From Thalassiosira profunda (lineage: Eukaryota > Bacillariophyta > Thalassiosirophyceae > Thalassiosirales > Thalassiosiraceae), in the NCBI GenBank assembly GCA_036939355.1, contig JALLAP010001220.1, positions 1 through 27,778 of the forward strand: a DNA stretch of 27,778 nucleotides, in the 5' to 3' direction. How positions within the stretch are numbered: position 1 is the first letter of the stretch; each line of letters begins with the position of its first letter. Made by a program: the position numbers and the translations under genes. Shown here in pieces: positions 9,818 to 19,056 of this stretch. Below the pieces are notes generated by a model that ran no database searches, was not told the DNA's origin, and was given only the letters and a program-made list of their open reading frames with translations.

Positions 9818-11871
9818 ATGGGCGGCTCGACGATGCACAAGCCCGACGGCGACCGCCGACGGAAGCGGCGGCGGCGGTCCGGCCTCGCCTTCACCGCCAT
9901 AGCGTCCGCGTGCGTCCTTCACCTCGCCTTCTCCCTCCTAGCGGCGGAGCGGGGCGAAATCGACTACGACCACTACGTTCCCGGCCATCGATTTCTGTTG
10001 CAGTCCGACGCCCGCCTCGGCGCAAATGGCGCCAATAACAATAAGGGCCGGCGCTCCCTCGCCACGGCCATCATCCAATCGGTCACCATCCGCAAGCGCT
10101 CGAAGGAGGACGCCACGGCGTTGCGGAAGCGATCCCTCCGCGCCGCCGCGGCGCGCGCGCGCAAGGCCGAGAAGGGCCAGTCCGAGCTGGCCCCCGACGT
10201 CGAGCAGGCCGTGTTGGCCACGGCCAATGCCCTGGATATTCCGGCCGAGCGGAGGCCCAACGTGACCGAGTACGACATCGACGCGGCCCTGCTGGCGGCG
10301 CGGGCGTTCCACCGGGAGGTCCTCTTCTTCGTTTACGACGCGGCCACCGACGACTTTGTCGTGGTGCACAACGTCCCCGACTGCGACTGGGGGTGCCGGC
10401 GCGCGTACATCGTCGCCCCCTTCCTCGCCGCCGCTTTGCGGAAGAATTACCCGTCCAGATTCCAGGGAGCGGCAAGCGGCGATTGGGTGGTCTTATTGTC
10501 AGTAGGAGACATGCCACGCATTCGACGGCCGTGCCTCTTCAAGGAGAGTCAGTACTGCAAGTCGGACAAGTGGGCGCCCATCCTTCAGTTCGGCAGCGTC
10601 CTCGCCGATCCGATCTACATGCCCAGCGCGATGGCCATGCCGCAGAGTCCCCGGCCGTTCGTGCCGTGCTTCGACGAGTTCCAGCGAACGGGGACGGTGT
10701 GCCAGGACTTGAGGCCGCGGACGACGTTCGACGAGGGCGGAGCGAATGCGGAGGAGTTGGGCGGGGCGAACGGATTGAAGACGGGACGGCACTTCCAGCA
10801 CGGCCTCGTGTTCGGGCAGGAGATGGGATTGCTCGACGGCCCGGACTATTGGGACGAATTGGTGCCGCAGGTGGTGTGGCGCGGGACGGACTTCATGTGA
10901 GATTTCGAGAGAGATCGGGCTGCCTTGTTCTCTTTGTTGCGATCGACGCTCACTCTCTATCTTGGCTTGAATCGCAACGACTACGCAGGTTCCTCCACAC
11001 CCTCTTCCCGGACATGCGCGCCCCCACCTACCGCGACGACGTTGCTCCCATCGAGGCGGAGTTCGGCGACGACAAGACTCAGTCGGCCATCGACGCCCTC
11101 TGGGCCCTGGGCGACGACGTCCTCACGCCCCGTTGGCGGGGCGTCCTCCTCACTTCCGAGGCGGAACGCGACTCCCAACTAGGCGAGGACGTACGGCCGT
11201 GGGTCGACATTCGGTTCGCGAGCTGCAACGTCAACGGGCAGAAAGTGCCGGCCTCTCAAAACGAGGACTTTCAGCTGCTCCAAAGCAAGTTCGGGATCCA
11301 GGCCGTCGGGAAATCGATGACCATGGCCGAGCACGCGAGGTATCGCTACCACCTCGATCTCGGTGGGGGTGGCGGTACGACCTGGACCGGTACATTGGAA
11401 AAGCTCGCTCTTCCAGGAGTCCTCTTCCATCACGTCACACCCACACAGGACTGGTACCACGTACACCTCGAGCCATGGGTCCACTTCATCCCCGTCCAGA
11501 CCGACCTCTCCGACCTCCGCGAGAAGTACGAGTGGGCCGAGGCCCACCCGCACGAGGCCCGCCGCATAGCCGAGGCCGGCACGCAGTTCGCGCGCGACAT
11601 CGGCACCGTCGAGGGATTGGCCGGCATGTACCACGAGCACGTCGTGGCGCCGCTGGGAAATGCCATCGCCGCGTACAAGAACCCGCGGAAGAAGTATCAG
11701 GGGAAGCGGGCGCTGGACATATTGCGGGAGTCCAAGGGCGGGGAGGCGTTTGGCGTCGTGGCAAAGTGCGGGGGATGGCCAAGCGAGGGGACCGCGTGTC
11801 GCTGGACGAAGCGGGAAAATGACGGGAAGAATGGCGGCGGACGGGGCGAGGTGGCCGCGACGGAACGGTAG
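9818..11871 (+). CDS. Type II membrane glycosyltransferase, GT90/CAP10 family, copy B (653 aa)
   Basis: Two exons: 9818-10896 and 10989-11871. The intron has a GTGAGA donor and a CAG acceptor and joins GTDF to MFLHTLFPD in phase 2. The start MGGSTMHKPDGDRRRKRRRR precedes a hydrophobic anchor (LAFTAIASACVLHLAFSLLA), giving type II topology. Conserved blocks parallel copy A in order: LFFVYDAATDDFVVVHN, QFGSVLADPIYMP, DELVPQVVWRGTDF, VDIRFA, RYRYHLDLGGGGGTTWTGTL, FHHVTPTQDWYHVHLEPWVH and DLREKYEWAEAHPHEARRIA. Copy B has an extra insert before WDELV and a longer, charged C-terminal tail. Its intron lies 10 codons downstream of copy A's intron 1, and it lacks copy A's intron 2. A start further upstream in the same frame (9656, GTG/ATG-rich leader) seems less likely than 9818. 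Confidence 0.85.
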
Positions 11872-12160
11872 CGTGAAACCTGTAGCAAGTGTTGTACATT
11901 ATTTCTCTTGAGCACCAGTCAAGTAATTGTTGATTACTAGAATGAATCTCCCGAAAGAGTTCGATCTGTCAGTAATATGTGATATGAATCCCCTGCAATA
12001 CTCCCTGCAATAGGTGGAACAGATCGCCGTGAATTCGTGTCTGGCAAGTATCTGTAACTCTTGCTGCAACATATGTCAATTGCAATGCGCATCGAACAAC
12101 CCCCCATCCAATGTCTGAATGCCGCCCCTCTTTTCTCGTGTGTTGTATCTCGCCCCGACA

Positions 12161-13243
12161 TCACTCAGAATCGACGAGGCGCCGGCCCTTCCCGTACAGC
12201 TTCTCGCAGTTCTTTGCATTCTTCACCACCGCGGCAAGGTACGCTGCGGTATCCACGACGGGAGGCTCCTCCGTCTCCTCCACGCGAAGCACGACAATCT
12301 TGCTGGTCTTCAAGCAATCGCACATGAGGCGGTTGAGCAATTCGGTACGGTCCTTCTTCGAAAAAACAGGGATGGAAGTGACCCAGTACCCCGTCTCGGG
12401 CACGGGAAAGGCGCCCCCCGCCTTCTCCAAGGCGTCAGGTCCCTCCGACCACTCCGGAAGCTTCTCGCTGTTCACGTAGGCCAAGATTTTGTCCATTGGC
12501 ACCGACTCGTCAAGATCTACGGCGAGGAGCTCCGGCTGAAGCGGGGCCACGTCCCTGGGCTTCCCCTCAAGGGAGGCCGATTTGGTGCTGTACAAGAACA
12601 TCAGCTCGTCCTCAGGATCTTTGACCGGCTTGATCACAACGTTGACACGGTTGCTGGGCATCGAGCCCATCGCGTCGACAATCATGGCGTGATAGTTCGC
12701 CAGAATGTTGACTCCTCTCTGCGTGAGTTGGACTTCCTCAGGAATGAGGTACTGGCCCATCTCGCAAGCCTGCTTCGCCTGTTCCAACTGCCCTAATTCC
12801 AGATGACAGCGGGTGAGGGTAGTCCACATGATGGCGAAGCACGGGTCCAACGCAAAGTCCTCGGGCGGGTGGCAAAGATCCAGCGCGAGCTGGACATCCC
12901 AGAGGCCCAATTCCCACTGCCTCGCGTTGAACGCCGCCTCGGACCGGTGGTGGAAGTAGGTGTGGTTGAAGGGATCGAGCGTGATCGCCTGAGTGTACAT
13001 CTTGTGAGCAATGCCATTCATCCGGGCCTTCTTGAAGGCGCGAGCCTCCGTTGCAATCCTCTCCGCTTCGGCGTTGACGCGGGGATTGTGACGGCGCGCC
13101 TCATTGCAGCTGCTCCCCAGACGGCGGCGCTCCTCGGTTTGCTCCCTCAGGGAAACCAGCTGGGCGAAGAACTCGGGGGAGGGCTCGGCGAGCTTATCGT
13201 CGTCGCCGCCGCCGCTCTTCACTTTCCTGGATTTCTTGCCCAT
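12161..13243 (-). CDS. TPR-containing protein with MGKKS-type basic N-terminus (360 aa)
   Basis: A single exon on the minus strand starting at the ATG at 13243 (MGKKSRKVKSGGGDDDK). Residues about 75-190 have TPR spacing: KKARMNGIAHKMYTQAITLD, then FNHTYFHHRSEAAFNARQW with LALDL, then TTLTRCHLELGQLEQAKQAC. This resembles the first TPRs of stress-inducible or MYND-associated proteins. The C-terminal half (about 200-360) has no domain I recognise, though it contains VNVVIKPVKDPEDELMF and SIPVFSKKDRTELLNRLM. No signal peptide is present. The gene is convergent with GT90 copy B and divergent from the MYND gene, with which it shares the lysine-rich N-terminal style. A role in protein-protein scaffolding is inferred from TPRs only. 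Confidence 0.75.
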   Translation of the reverse strand: MGKKSRKVKSGGGDDDKLAEPSPEFFAQLVSLREQTEERRRLGSSCNEARRHNPRVNAEAERIATEARAFKKARMNGIAHKMYTQAITLDPFNHTYFHHRSEAAFNARQWELGLWDVQLALDLCHPPEDFALDPCFAIMWTTLTRCHLELGQLEQAKQACEMGQYLIPEEVQLTQRGVNILANYHAMIVDAMGSMPSNRVNVVIKPVKDPEDELMFLYSTKSASLEGKPRDVAPLQPELLAVDLDESVPMDKILAYVNSEKLPEWSEGPDALEKAGGAFPVPETGYWVTSIPVFSKKDRTELLNRLMCDCLKTSKIVVLRVEETEEPPVVDTAAYLAAVVKNAKNCEKLYGKGRRLVDSE

Positions 13244-13596
13244 GATTATGATTAGCGATGCGTCGGTTCTCCGAGCGTTAGCCCTTATTGATGTGAAATG
13301 ACACTCGTGGTGGTTTTGGAGTGGATCCGATCCTTGATGGTGCAGACGCAAAAATGACGCGCCAGCCCTTTGATGAGGGAGAGGGAGGTGTTCGCCCGGA
13401 GCGCCAGTGTTGCAATATCTGCCGATGCTAGAAGAAGGGAGGAGGGGATGTTGAGCGGGGCAATGGACGACTGCTCGGCCTCTTGCGGCGAGGACGGGTC
13501 CTACCTACGGCGTCGTCGGAACGCGCGCCGGATCTTTGCGGGGTTTGTTTTGGGAGAGGAAAGAGAGGAAGAGGGATCTGTGGTAGGTACCTTATG

Positions 13597-13618
13597 TAAG
13601 TCGTACCCGTACGACTTA
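13597..13618. repeat. Perfect 10-bp inverted repeat with 2-base loop
   Basis: Arm TAAGTCGTAC (13597-13606), loop CC, arm GTACGACTTA (13609-13618). The right arm overlaps the start of the dispersed repeat also found near 25607. It could be a hairpin, a dimeric binding site, or a fold-back scar of a mobile element. Confidence 0.6.
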
Positions 13619-13729
13619 TTCCTATCTAGAGTACTTACCTGACACAAAAGATCTCAAGCAAAGCACAAGCATTGCGCAAAAGGGGAGGGAGGCTCCTTGC
13701 TCGGCCGACGGGAGAAAGAAGCAGGCCGT
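13607..13729. repeat. Dispersed upstream repeat, copy A (before the MYND gene)
   Basis: Two blocks match the region upstream of the RING-CH gene at 25885. Block 1 covers 13607-13625 (identical to 25607-25625) and 13631-13656 (25 of 26 identical to 25630-25655). Block 2 is 13685-13729 (42 of 45 identical to 25741-25785). The spacing between blocks is 28 bases here and 85 in copy B. Block 2 ends 68 bases before the MYND ATG. On the minus strand block 1 contains CAGGTAAGTAC, a textbook splice donor. Confidence 0.8.
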
Positions 13730-13796
13730 GGGCCGGGTGGTAACGGCGAAGATCTGGCGCCTTTGGGTGAACAGCAGTATCCGCAGAAAATTCGCC

Positions 13797-14597
13797 ATGC
13801 CGTCGGCGAAGAAGGGCAAAGGCAAACGAGGGAAGAAAGGCGGGGCTAAAGATGGGCGGAAGGGCGGCGATGGAGGTTCGGCGCCATTGGACCAGCTCCT
13901 CGCCGGCATGAATATCGCCGGCACGGGGAGCTGCCGTCACGGATGCGCCCAGCCTGTGCCTCCCATTTGCAATAGTGTTTTTATTGCAATCCGTGATTTC
14001 TTTGACGACTACATTGCAAAGATGGGTGAAGGTGAAAGCATTGAGGCGGCCGCCTTTCTGATGGTCTTAGAAGAAGCGCTCAACCAAAAGAATCCCGAGG
14101 TGTGGGAAAACGAGTCTGCACGCAAATCGGTGTGCTCTCATTTGGCATCAGTCGGAGCTGACATGATGCTGAACATGCGTTCAGGCGAGGTGCCACTCCT
14201 GAACAGCGCATTGCCAACAGCTTTAGCTCTCGTGCACCTGGTGCTTGCGTCTCATGACGGCCGCACCTCTGATTTTGGCACAATCGAACGACAAGGTCTT
14301 GAGGGATGCGTGAAATTCGTTGGCGGGGGACAGCGCGAAGCGCTTCGCTATTTCAACAAACACATCCCGTGCTCCTGTTTGAAGGGAATGTACAATGGAG
14401 TGAAGAGGGTAATTCCCAAGACGGCTATGTGTGTGCAATGTGGCAAACGGTTGGAACCGAAACTCATCCGAGTATGCGGCAACTGCAAGATTACGCAGTA
14501 TTGCAGCAGAGAGTGTCAGACCATTCACTGGCCAAGCCACCAAAACGATTGCTCGGATCTCGCAGCTATCAAAGAAAAAGATGAGAGGGGAGCGTAG
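13797..14597 (+). CDS. MYND-type zinc-finger protein with Lys/Gly-rich N-terminus (266 aa)
   Basis: The ATG at 13797 begins MPSAKKGKGKRGKKGGAKDG, a basic tail of about 27 residues. An in-frame GTG-initiated extension upstream exists but falls in the repeated promoter region and is not believed. A short CRHGC motif at 46-50 opens a helical domain of about 150 residues. The C-terminus is a complete MYND finger with ligands C212, C215, C227, C230, C236, C240, H248 and C252 (MCVQCGKRLE, VCGNCKITQYC, CQTIHW, SHQNDC). MYND fingers bind proline-rich peptides. The combination of basic tail, C.HG motif, helical domain and C-terminal MYND resembles a large Thalassiosira-type family; that family statement is from general knowledge and was not checked. 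It is convergent with the EHD gene, with 64 bases between stops. Confidence 0.82.
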   Translation: MPSAKKGKGKRGKKGGAKDGRKGGDGGSAPLDQLLAGMNIAGTGSCRHGCAQPVPPICNSVFIAIRDFFDDYIAKMGEGESIEAAAFLMVLEEALNQKNPEVWENESARKSVCSHLASVGADMMLNMRSGEVPLLNSALPTALALVHLVLASHDGRTSDFGTIERQGLEGCVKFVGGGQREALRYFNKHIPCSCLKGMYNGVKRVIPKTAMCVQCGKRLEPKLIRVCGNCKITQYCSRECQTIHWPSHQNDCSDLAAIKEKDERGA

Positions 14598-14661
14598 GGG
14601 GTTGGTGCTTGCTGAATGTCCCAGTTTCGAGTTTAGGCCCTGACACCCGCTCTAATCTTGT

Positions 14662-16641
14662 TCAGTGAAACTTGGCCTGCTCCAGCAAGTTGGGAATGTC
14701 CACGCTGAAGACCTTGTCCATCTCCTTCACCATTTTCTTGTCAAGTTTGTGCACCTCTGAGAGATCCTTGATCTCGAGCAGCGCCTGCCGGAACGGTTCC
14801 AATTCCGGAAAGTCTCCCCGCGGCAGCTCGTACCTTCGCGCGCACATGACAAACTCCCGGTCCAGCCGATCGATCAATCGTCGCTGCTTCTCCCGCTTCC
14901 CCCACGTGTACGGCAGCTGCTTGCGCAGATAGTGAATGATGTACGCGTGGACCTTCACCGACCGTGCCCGCTTCACCAACTCGTTGATCCGCCGCATCAC
15001 CGCATTTTGGGGCAGCTGCGCAATGTCGTTGAACAGATCCCGCTTCTCCTGCGTCAACAGCGTGGCCTGCTCCTTATTCTTGAGCGGCGCCCCCCAGAAG
15101 CTCCCCATGTACACCCGGCACACTTCCGGGGTCATCATGACCTTCCCCAAACTCCACATGAGCGCGCCGTACACCCGCATGAGCTGCTGCGTCGAGATGG
15201 CGTCGGCCTTGTTGAGGAGCACGCGCATCTTGTCCTGGTGCGGCTTGAGCAATTCGATCACCCGCTTCAATTCGTCAGAGATGTCCAACTTATGAGCGTC
15301 GAACATGATGATGATCAGATCGGCCCGTTCCGCGAACCACTTCATCACCTGTTCGTAATCGTAATTTCGCCCGATGTTCTGCTTCTGCCCCGACAAAATC
15401 CCCGGCGTGTCGACCAACGTAATATTGTTGAGGATCGGCGAATCCATTTCCACGCCCTCGAACCGACTCAGGAAGTTGTTCCCGAACGGCGACAAACCGC
15501 GAAACGGCCGATCGGCCTGGCTGCACAGCGCCGCCCCCGGCACAATTTTGTCTCCAGAATCCCCCTTGAGGATGGCCACGAAGCGATCGGTCGTGGGCTC
15601 CGGGCCGATGCGCTGGCCCGGAAAGTCCCGCCCCAGCAAATACCGAATGAAGCTCGTCTTCCCCACCGAATACTGGCCGAGGAGCAGGACCATGGGCTTG
15701 GAATCGAAGTCCGAGGGGCTCAGCGGCGGGGAGTGGAAGTGGCCGTACTTGCTCGACAACTCAAGCGGGCGGATCTTTTTTCGGTAGAGCCGCTTGAGTC
15801 CGTTGAAGATGACGTCCTTGTCGAACTGGGACAGGTCCGTGCCCCCGCCGCCCGACGACGATGATGATTCCGTGGGCAGAGTGACCCCTCCTTCCTCGTC
15901 GTTGTCGGAGTCGTCCTCCTCGTAGGCCATCCCCGGAGGTGGCATCCCACGCATATGGGCGTGGTCCACCCTGCCGGAGGGGTGGGCTCCGCTGGCACCG
16001 GGACCCCCATACCCCGGAAGATTGGGCGGGGGCGGGTATTGGGAGTGCTGCTGTGGATGCCGCGGCTGTTGCTGCTGTCCCGGATGCATAGGATACTGCG
16101 GCGGCTGCTGCTGCGAGTACGGGTTGTGCTGTCGTTGCTGCGGCGGCCCGCCGTGCATTCCTCCTCGTCCACCCTGCTGCGGCGGATACTGCGACGGCCC
16201 TCCCGGAAGCGAGGGCTCGTCCCCTCGATTCTCCCAATTCTGCTGCTGCTGCTGATAGCCTTGCCACGGAGGCGGCGATTGTCCATATGCATTGGTCTGC
16301 CCGGGATATTGCTGCCGCTGCTGCGGTGGCTGCTGCGGTTGCTGTGGTTCTTGCTCGGCACCGCCATCGCCCTCTTGCTGCTGCTCGTCGTCCCACGGAC
16401 CGTCATCGTCGTCGCCAACGTAATCGGCGTATCCTCCCCGACACGAGTATATAACGTCACGCCTCCATCGACCATCGTCTGAATAATTGTTGTGTTGCCC
16501 TCGCCTCTGTCCGGACAGCAATGCCTTCCGGACGCCAAACGGTGATAGCGACGATGGCCCGAGGGACGCCGATGCCGCCGCCGGTATTAATATTAGTGGC
16601 CACAATTTGCGCCTCGTGCGAGATGATCGCGGAGGATCCAT
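14662..16641 (-). CDS. EHD-like dynamin-family GTPase/ATPase with signal-type N-terminus and Gln/Pro-rich region (659 aa)
   Basis: A single exon from the ATG at 16641. The G domain starts near residue 315: LLGQYSVGKTSFIRYLLGRD (P-loop at 322-329), TTDRF switch region, DTPGILSGQKQ at 411 and LNKADAIS at 477, all as in EHD/Eps15-homology-domain proteins. The adjacent helical parts (FNGLKRLYRKKIRPLE before, ARSVKVHAYIIHYLRKQLP after) match the EHD stalk. The C-terminal EH domain is absent; the protein ends about 60 residues after the helices. Residues 1-27 are basic then hydrophobic (RRKLWPLILIPAAASASLG), like a signal peptide, and 85-240 are Gln/Pro/Gly-rich. Known EHD proteins oligomerise on membranes and tubulate or cut them. 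A lumenal or plastid-complex location is inferred from the N-terminus and is unusual. It is divergent from the PDI gene. Confidence 0.83.
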   Translation of the reverse strand: MDPPRSSRTRRKLWPLILIPAAASASLGPSSLSPFGVRKALLSGQRRGQHNNYSDDGRWRRDVIYSCRGGYADYVGDDDDGPWDDEQQQEGDGGAEQEPQQPQQPPQQRQQYPGQTNAYGQSPPPWQGYQQQQQNWENRGDEPSLPGGPSQYPPQQGGRGGMHGGPPQQRQHNPYSQQQPPQYPMHPGQQQQPRHPQQHSQYPPPPNLPGYGGPGASGAHPSGRVDHAHMRGMPPPGMAYEEDDSDNDEEGGVTLPTESSSSSGGGGTDLSQFDKDVIFNGLKRLYRKKIRPLELSSKYGHFHSPPLSPSDFDSKPMVLLLGQYSVGKTSFIRYLLGRDFPGQRIGPEPTTDRFVAILKGDSGDKIVPGAALCSQADRPFRGLSPFGNNFLSRFEGVEMDSPILNNITLVDTPGILSGQKQNIGRNYDYEQVMKWFAERADLIIIMFDAHKLDISDELKRVIELLKPHQDKMRVLLNKADAISTQQLMRVYGALMWSLGKVMMTPEVCRVYMGSFWGAPLKNKEQATLLTQEKRDLFNDIAQLPQNAVMRRINELVKRARSVKVHAYIIHYLRKQLPYTWGKREKQRRLIDRLDREFVMCARRYELPRGDFPELEPFRQALLEIKDLSEVHKLDKKMVKEMDKVFSVDIPNLLEQAKFH

Positions 16642-17112
16642 GGCTTAGCGTTTGCAAATTGTTGCGTCAATGTATCCAGCGAGCGCTGCAAGTGTCGGTG
16701 CAGAGCCTGGCAACTGACGAATGACGAACGTGATGGTTCACTGTGGCGCGAGATCGATGTAAGACGACGTGTTGCAGTATGGCGCAACAAGATCAACCGA
16801 GCACAACGCGGCGAATCTCTTGGGCTAGCGACCTCCTCGAGGCGTCCCCCTGTTGCCGCGCCGCTTGGGATGGTGCATCCACCGCGTTGCTGCTTTTTGT
16901 TGTTGTTGTTGGTTGTTGCAAAGGTTGCACCGCCGAGCGACACGTGGAATGAATTGCAATTTACGCTACAAACGTCCCTCCCAGGCGTAAAAAGAAGCGC
17001 AATACGTAGAAAAGATCCGTCCTACACTGCACCAACGCAAGCGCCACGCCCTCATCACCACGCCCTGCTGTCGACCACGCCGCCCCACTTCACCGTCGCA
17101 ACCTTGCAAACG
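16642..17112. promoter_or_regulatory. Divergent region between the EHD-like and PDI genes
   Basis: These 471 bases contain a TTG-rich run (about 16894-16920), the ATTGCAAT palindrome at 16953-16960, and TTGCAAACG just before each start codon (about 16653-16661 for the minus gene, 17104-17112 for the plus gene). ORFs crossing it lack coding bias. No RNA gene is seen. Confidence 0.45.
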
Positions 17113-18735
17113 ATGGCCCTCCGGTCGGCGGCCGCCGCGCCGCTGCTCCTCGCAGCCCTCGTCGCCCTCCTCGTCGGCATTGCCGGGGCCGCAGACCTCG
17201 GCACCCCTCACGCCACCGTCGTGAAGCTGCGAACGAAGGACTTCGACGACCATTTGAAGGATCCGGCGAACGGACTGTGGCTGCTCAAGTTTTACGCGCC
17301 CTGGTGAGTGGTGCTGGTTGCATTCCGTCGCCGTTCGCGCGCCGCCTTGAATTGATGCGCACATCTCATGAGTCAATTTTGCAATTTGCTGCGTCTTGCT
17401 ACACTCGTACAACAAAGGTGCGGCCACTGCAAGAAGTTAGAGCCGGTGCTCGATGCGGTCGCTCCCTTCTTGGCCGGGTGAGTAAGGAAGTGCTCATATC
17501 CATCCATTTCTCGTTGAAATCATCTCATGTATCTGACGTTGCTGGTGCATGTGGCATCTAGAAAAATGGCCATCGGGAAAGTGGACTGCACCTCCGAGAA
17601 GAAGCTGTGCAACCGATTCGGCATCAAGGGCTATCCCACGCTCAAATACTTCCGGGACGGGGACTTCTATGACTATCCGCTGGGGCGGGACAAGGATTCC
17701 ATCATCACATTTGGGGAGAAGATGAGCGAAAGGGCGGTGAAAATTGTGTCCACGCACGAGGAGGCGAAGAAAGAATTGCTCGGCCGAATCCCCGTGGCGT
17801 TTGTGGTGTACGATCCCAATTTAGACGGAATATCGTCGGAATCAATCGACGCCTCGGGAGCCACCGACGCCGAAAAGGAAGCGGAGAAACTGATCCAATC
17901 CACAGAGCGCACCCGCGTCTTTGGCCAGGTGGCCCGAAAGTTCCAGGCGCTGGGCTCGTTCGGCCTGCTGTCGCCCGACACGACAAAAGAGGAGCTCGCC
18001 CAATTCTTCGACGGGGACAAGGGCGCCGTGCCCGCCGGGGGATTCATCGCACGCATCGAGGAGGACGTCCCCATCCGACTCTACGCAGGGGAGGCGACCA
18101 CGGACGCATTGGTGGATTTTGTGCGGGAGCAGAACCTCGCGGTGGTGATCGAGCTGGGTGGGCACAACTTTCGCTACGTCAGCCGGCGGGGGAAGGCGCT
18201 GGCCATTGCGGTGTACAACCCGGACGACGAAGTCCGAACGACCCAATTCCATCGAGAACTCAAACAATACGCCGTCAACGGAGCCCACAAAGAGGATTAT
18301 GTGTTCGGAAAGATGGACGGCAAAAAGTGGGACAAGTTTCTCAACCAATTCTCCATCGGGAGGGACAATCTGCCGGAATTGTTCGTCATCGACGTGCCCA
18401 ACCGCACGTACTGGCAGGACGCGTCCGTGTTTGGCATTGCGGAATTCATTGCGGCGGTGAAGAGCGGGGAAATCCAATCGAGGGAGCAGGAGAAGCCGCA
18501 GAAGGGACCGTTGGAGGAGTTTCTGCAGGTCTTTGTGGATTACATGCCGTGGAGCTTGTTTTTGATGCTGGCGTTGTTCCTGACGGTGTTTTATTTGGCC
18601 TTGCCGAAGGAAGTGAGCGATGTGCTGATTCCCCCACCGATGCCACCGCCTATTCCTAGCCGGCCCGAGGAGGAATCAACGACGGAGAAGGAAGAAGTGC
18701 CGGAGGACGATCCAAAGGCGAAGAAGGATCAATAG
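17113..18735 (+). CDS. Membrane-anchored protein disulfide isomerase, TMX-like (474 aa)
   Basis: Exons 17113-17303, 17418-17477 and 17562-18735 (donors GTGAGT, both junctions phase 2). Residues 1-27 are a signal peptide (LLLAALVALLVGIAGA). The thioredoxin domain reads [20 protein letters not shown], with the CGHC redox site at 65-68 restored exactly by splicing, then VDCTSEKKLCNRFGIKGYPT with the cis-proline. Two further redox-inactive thioredoxin-like regions follow. A transmembrane helix lies at about 411-432 (WSLFLMLALFLTVFYLALP). The cytosolic tail is acidic and ends in KKDQ, a dilysine KKxx ER-retrieval signal. The layout matches TMX3-type enzymes, which catalyse disulfide formation in the ER. 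The gene is divergent from the EHD-like gene. The family call is strong; the exact ortholog is less certain. Confidence 0.9.
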
Positions 18736-19056
18736 TTCATGTTAGAGGCAACATGGCGCCGGAACGAGAGAAGCAGTGTCATAGGTCCAGGCTCCAAAGT
18801 ACGTACAATACCTAGGTACGTAAAGCCCCTAAAAAAAGGCAAGGCAGGGCAAGCAGCACAACGCAAACCACAACCCAACACCTTCCGCGCTGGACCCCAT
18901 CCCATCCCGGCGGCCCTGGCGGCGCTGTAAATCCTCTTATTTGCCCCTCCTTTTATCGCGTTCACCTGTTCCAGCTGCGGTGGCCGGCACCCGTCTTTTG
19001 CAACACAACACAACGCCTTCACATAAATTATATTGCAACACCACACACCACCCATC
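18736..19056. other. Intergenic region between PDI and bL17 genes, with an inverted repeat
   Basis: 321 bases. A 7-bp inverted repeat TACGTAC/GTACGTA (18800-18806 and 18816-18822) flanks a loop containing CCTAG. It lies in the expected PDI 3' UTR. The last 40 bases are A/C-rich with TATTGCAACACC directly before the next ATG. No gene is seen. Confidence 0.45.

Larger units (their letters stand above)
13244..13796. promoter_or_regulatory. Divergent intergenic region between the TPR and MYND genes
   Basis: These 553 bases hold both promoters. Visible elements are a near-palindromic hairpin at 13597-13618, the first copy of a dispersed upstream repeat (13607-13729), and a TTGCAAT at about 13413. 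No gene is supported here. Confidence 0.45.

Noticed and set aside
13244..13351. Upstream extension of the TPR protein frame
   Set aside because: The ATG at 13243 starts the MGKKS tail shared with other genes; the extension lacks coding bias.
16870..17307. 145-codon ORF running into PDI exon 1
   Set aside because: It only extends the PDI frame upstream of the signal peptide; the ATG at 17113 gives a clean signal sequence.
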